A program made the translations under genes and the position numbers. Source: Amycolatopsis sp. GM8 (GTDB taxonomy: Bacteria > Actinomycetota > Actinomycetes > Mycobacteriales > Pseudonocardiaceae). From it: a stretch of DNA of 64,000 nucleotides. The stretch spans positions 744,001 through 808,000 of the forward strand of contig NZ_JAJKFK010000002.1 of the NCBI RefSeq assembly GCF_021653975.1, given 5' to 3'. Below the pieces are notes generated by a model. The model was not told where the DNA came from and did no database searches. It saw only the letters and a list, made by a program, of their open reading frames with translations. Position 1 is the first letter of the stretch. Every line of letters starts with the position of its first letter. Shown one piece after another: positions 61,747-64,000 of this stretch.

Positions 61747-62145
61747 TCACTGCCCGGCTGTCCTCTGCGAGGACCGCCGCGATGTTCCCGTGCCCAGGAC
61801 GTATGACAGCACCAGGTGGTTCCATCGGCACTCGGCGCAGACCTCGACCTGATGCACGGTGAACTCGCCGAACAGCCCGGCCATCCGGGCGAGCTCGGCC
61901 GGCGTCTTCGCCGACCCCGCCACGTGTTTGAGCTCGTCCCCGAAGACCCAGGAGACGAGCGTCATCGCCGGCGAGAGGCAGACCGGACACTGGGTGTCGG
62001 TCGGCTCGCCGTGGAACTTCGCCGCCCTGAGCAGGTACGGGTCTGCGTCGCAGACGTCCTTCCTACCGAGGCGACCCGCGCGGAAGTCGGACAGCAGCGC
62101 ACGGCGCTGCAGCCCGTAGTCCACGACGTGTCGCTGCATCTGCAC
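61747..62145 (-). CDS. DUF5318 protein (Rv0049-like)
   Basis: The 132-residue soluble protein has two Cys pairs, CPVC and CAEC, probably a zinc ribbon, and the segment HGEPTDTQCPVCLSPAMTLV. It resembles Rv0049 upstream of ponA1 in M. tuberculosis. A minus-strand TACTCT box ends 6 nt before GTG 62145, consistent with a leaderless mRNA and this start; ATG 62139 is 2 codons later. Function unknown. Confidence 0.85.
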   Translation of the reverse strand: MQMQRHVVDYGLQRRALLSDFRAGRLGRKDVCDADPYLLRAAKFHGEPTDTQCPVCLSPAMTLVSWVFGDELKHVAGSAKTPAELARMAGLFGEFTVHQVEVCAECRWNHLVLSYVLGTGTSRRSSQRTAGQ

Positions 62146-62151
62146 GGTGAC

Positions 62152-62157
62152 AGAGTA
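62152..62157 (-). promoter_or_regulatory. Leaderless promoter of the DUF5318-ponA1 operon
   Basis: TACTCT (minus strand) is spaced 6 nt from GTG 62145. Confidence 0.55.
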
Positions 62158-62306
62158 CGTGGCCGGTGTCGGAGCGCCATGAGCTGTTGGGCCTAAAGAT
62201 CTCGGCGGACCGGAGGAACACGCCGACGGTTCGATAACTGTCCGGTGAACTCCACCAGTGTTCTCAGGGAAACTTCAGGTGACCCACGTCGTTAGCTTCG
62301 CCACTT

Positions 62307-62330
62307 CGATGTATCGGCTCGATATAATCG
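62307..62330 (+). promoter_or_regulatory. padR promoter within an inverted repeat
   Basis: CGATGTATCG and CGATATAATCG (3-nt centre) form an imperfect inverted repeat that includes a perfect TATAAT -10 box at 62323-62328. PadR proteins bind AT-containing dyads, so autoregulation is likely. No good -35 is seen. Confidence 0.6.
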
Positions 62331-62378
62331 GGCGTTAGGTTGGTGACGTGAGGTCGGTTGCCCGAGAGGAGGTGCACC

Positions 62379-62957
62379 GTGCTGGAGTTCGCCATCCTGG
62401 GGCTGCTGCACGAGGCACCCATGCACGGTTACGTGCTGCGCAAGCGATTGCACGAGACGCTCGGCACGTTCCGCGCGTTCTCTTACGGTTCGCTGTATCC
62501 CACTCTACGGAGGCTGCAGCGGGCGGGCTTCATCGTCGAGGAGGCCGATGAGGTCGGTGAGCACGCGAAAGCCCAGCCCAGGGCCAGGGTCCGGCGTGCC
62601 CGCAGGGTGTACAAGCTCACTGCCGAAGGCAAGGAGCACTTCGCCCAGCTACTCGGCGACGCCGGTCCGCAGACCTGGGACGACGAGGGTTTCGGCGTGC
62701 ACCTGGCGTTCTTCTCGCGCACCCCGGCCGATGTCCGGATGCGCATCCTGGAAGGCCGCCGCCGGCGCGTGGAAGAGCGCCGGGAAGGCCTGCGGGCCGC
62801 GCTGTCCCGCGCCGAGGAAAAGATCGACCGCTACACGCGCGAGCTGCACCGGCTGGGACTGGAGAGCAGTGAACGCGAAGTCCGCTGGCTCAACGAGCTG
62901 ATCGCGCACGAGCAGGCGGAACAGCGTGGTGGGCAGCACTGGCAGCCGAGAGATTGA
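62379..62957 (+). CDS. PadR-family transcriptional regulator (Rv0047c-like)
   Basis: The 192-residue regulator has a winged-helix domain (VLEFAILGLLHEAPMHGYVL, SYGSLYPTLRRLQRAGFI, VYKLTAEGKEHF) and a helical C-terminal dimerisation domain (about 105-190). It is encoded 34 bp upstream of ino1 on the same strand, as Rv0047c-Rv0046c, which suggests control of inositol synthesis. GTG 62379 has AGGAGG nearby. Confidence 0.9.
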   Translation: MLEFAILGLLHEAPMHGYVLRKRLHETLGTFRAFSYGSLYPTLRRLQRAGFIVEEADEVGEHAKAQPRARVRRARRVYKLTAEGKEHFAQLLGDAGPQTWDDEGFGVHLAFFSRTPADVRMRILEGRRRRVEERREGLRAALSRAEEKIDRYTRELHRLGLESSEREVRWLNELIAHEQAEQRGGQHWQPRD

Positions 62958-62991
62958 CCCGAACAAGGAAACGACCTAAGGAGAATCCGGC

Positions 62992-64000
62992 ATGGGCGAC
63001 AACAACGGCCGCGTGAAGGTGGCCATCGTTGGCGTCGGCAACTGCGCGGCATCGCTGGTGCAGGGGGTGCAGTACTACGCGGACGCGGATGACGTGTCGC
63101 GGGTACCCGGGCTGATGCACGTGCGTTTCGGGCCCTATCACGTGCGGGACGTGGAGTTCGTCGCGGCGTTCGACGTGGACGCGAAGAAGGTCGGGCACGA
63201 CCTGTCCGAGGCGATCCTGGCCAGCGAGAACAACACGATCAAGATCGCGGATGTGCCGCCGCTGGGTGTTCCGGTGCAGCGTGGTCACACCATGGACGGG
63301 CTCGGCCGGTTCTACCAGGAGACCATCCAGGAGTCCGACGAGCCGCCGGTGGACGTGGTCGCCGCGCTGAAGGAGTCGGGCGCGCGGGTGCTGGTGTCGT
63401 ACCTGCCGGTGGGTTCGGACAAGGCGCAGAAGTTCTACGCGCAGTGCGCGATCGACGCGGGCCTGGCCTTCGTCAACGCGATCCCGGTGTTCATCGCGTC
63501 GAACCCGGAGTGGGCGCAGAAGTTCACCGATGCCGGCCTGCCGATCGTCGGGGACGATATCAAGTCCCAGGTCGGTGCCACGATCACGCACCGGGTGCTG
63601 GCGAAGCTGTTCGAGGACCGCGGGGTCCAGCTCGACCGCACGATGCAGCTCAACGTCGGCGGCAACATGGACTTCAAGAACATGAAGGAGCTCGACCGCC
63701 TGGAGTCCAAGAAGGTCTCCAAGACGCAGGCCGTGACCTCCCAGGTGGACCGGGACATGGGCAAGGCCAACGTGCACGTCGGCCCGTCGGACTACGTGCA
63801 GTGGCTCGACGACCGCAAATGGGCCTACGTCCGGCTCGAAGGCCGCGCGTTCGGCGACGTTCCGCTCAACCTCGAATACAAGCTCGAAGTGTGGGACTCG
63901 CCCAACTCCGCCGGCATCATCATCGACGCCGTCCGCGCCGCGCAAATCGCGCTCGACCGCGGGATCGGCGGCCCGCTGCTCTCCGCGTCGTCCTACTTCA
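62992..64000 (+). CDS. ino1: Inositol-3-phosphate synthase (3' end outside window)
   Basis: Ino1 converts glucose-6-phosphate to inositol-3-phosphate for phosphatidylinositol and mycothiol. Features: NAD-binding [37 protein letters not shown], and [25 protein letters not shown] and [11 protein letters not shown] blocks. AAGGAG precedes ATG 62992. About 336 codons are visible; the protein is normally around 360 residues, so only the last part is missing. Confidence 0.95.
   Translation, partial: MGDNNGRVKVAIVGVGNCAASLVQGVQYYADADDVSRVPGLMHVRFGPYHVRDVEFVAAFDVDAKKVGHDLSEAILASENNTIKIADVPPLGVPVQRGHTMDGLGRFYQETIQESDEPPVDVVAALKESGARVLVSYLPVGSDKAQKFYAQCAIDAGLAFVNAIPVFIASNPEWAQKFTDAGLPIVGDDIKSQVGATITHRVLAKLFEDRGVQLDRTMQLNVGGNMDFKNMKELDRLESKKVSKTQAVTSQVDRDMGKANVHVGPSDYVQWLDDRKWAYVRLEGRAFGDVPLNLEYKLEVWDSPNSAGIIIDAVRAAQIALDRGIGGPLLSASSYF

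Overview
The window comes from a GC-rich actinomycete chromosome and fits a member of the Pseudonocardiaceae such as Amycolatopsis. The evidence is pervasive third-position G/C and many GTG starts. Leaderless genes preceded by TANNNT boxes are common, actinobacterial markers (CwlM, the MurJ/pseudokinase pair, SigM/RsmA, EspG, DUF3558, DUF5318) are present, and gene order matches regions next to oriC in Mycobacterium and Streptomyces. The origin itself is not in the window. By synteny dnaA should lie just left of position 1, so the + strand would be the leading strand.

Region 1-21 kb is conserved origin-proximal core: yidC (5'-truncated), jag/khpB, rsmG, parA, parB with three parS sites, then a Ddl-type ATP-grasp ligase, an aminotransferase, a GNAT protein, cwlM, trxA/trxB, rsmA-like anti-sigma, sigM, a membrane pseudokinase, murJ, a DUF6049 protein, a MutT-like Nudix protein and pcnA. 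It links chromosome segregation, redox control and export of peptidoglycan precursor. Region 21-37 kb is semi-variable: an orphan histidine kinase, two TNT-domain-like paralogues with an MFS transporter, AlgH/UPF0301, SdpI, leuS, a TetR regulator, a PfkB kinase, ptsI with a DasR-type operator across its start codon, a DUF1707 protein, and a response regulator/kinase/AI-2E operon.

Region 37-43 kb is a secreted-protein cluster. It has two tandem small exported proteins sharing a nearly identical C-terminal 51 residues, a third exported protein, and a 994-residue protein made of about 14 chaplin-like repeats. I regard this as the most promising candidate for an undescribed system. Region 43-47 kb looks like recent accessory DNA: two SDR enzymes, a patatin, a deleted TetR pseudogene, a twice-frameshifted XRE/MmyB-type pseudogene and a 22-bp repeat pair. 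Region 47-57 kb holds dnaB and rpsF-ssb-rpsR-rplI, split by a type VII secretion substrate cassette (WXG-like, DUF3558 lipoprotein, PPE-like, EspG), followed by three paralogous exported tail-anchored proteins and nfo. Region 57-64 kb holds a GT87-like enzyme, ponA1, a DUF5318 gene, a PadR regulator and ino1 (cut by the window end). The dnaB-to-ino1 block appears inverted relative to Streptomyces, which puts the ribosomal-protein operon head-on to the presumed fork direction.

No rRNA, tRNA, CRISPR array or intact insertion sequence was recognised. Start codons are my choices from ribosome-binding sites or leaderless -10 boxes and can be wrong where noted.
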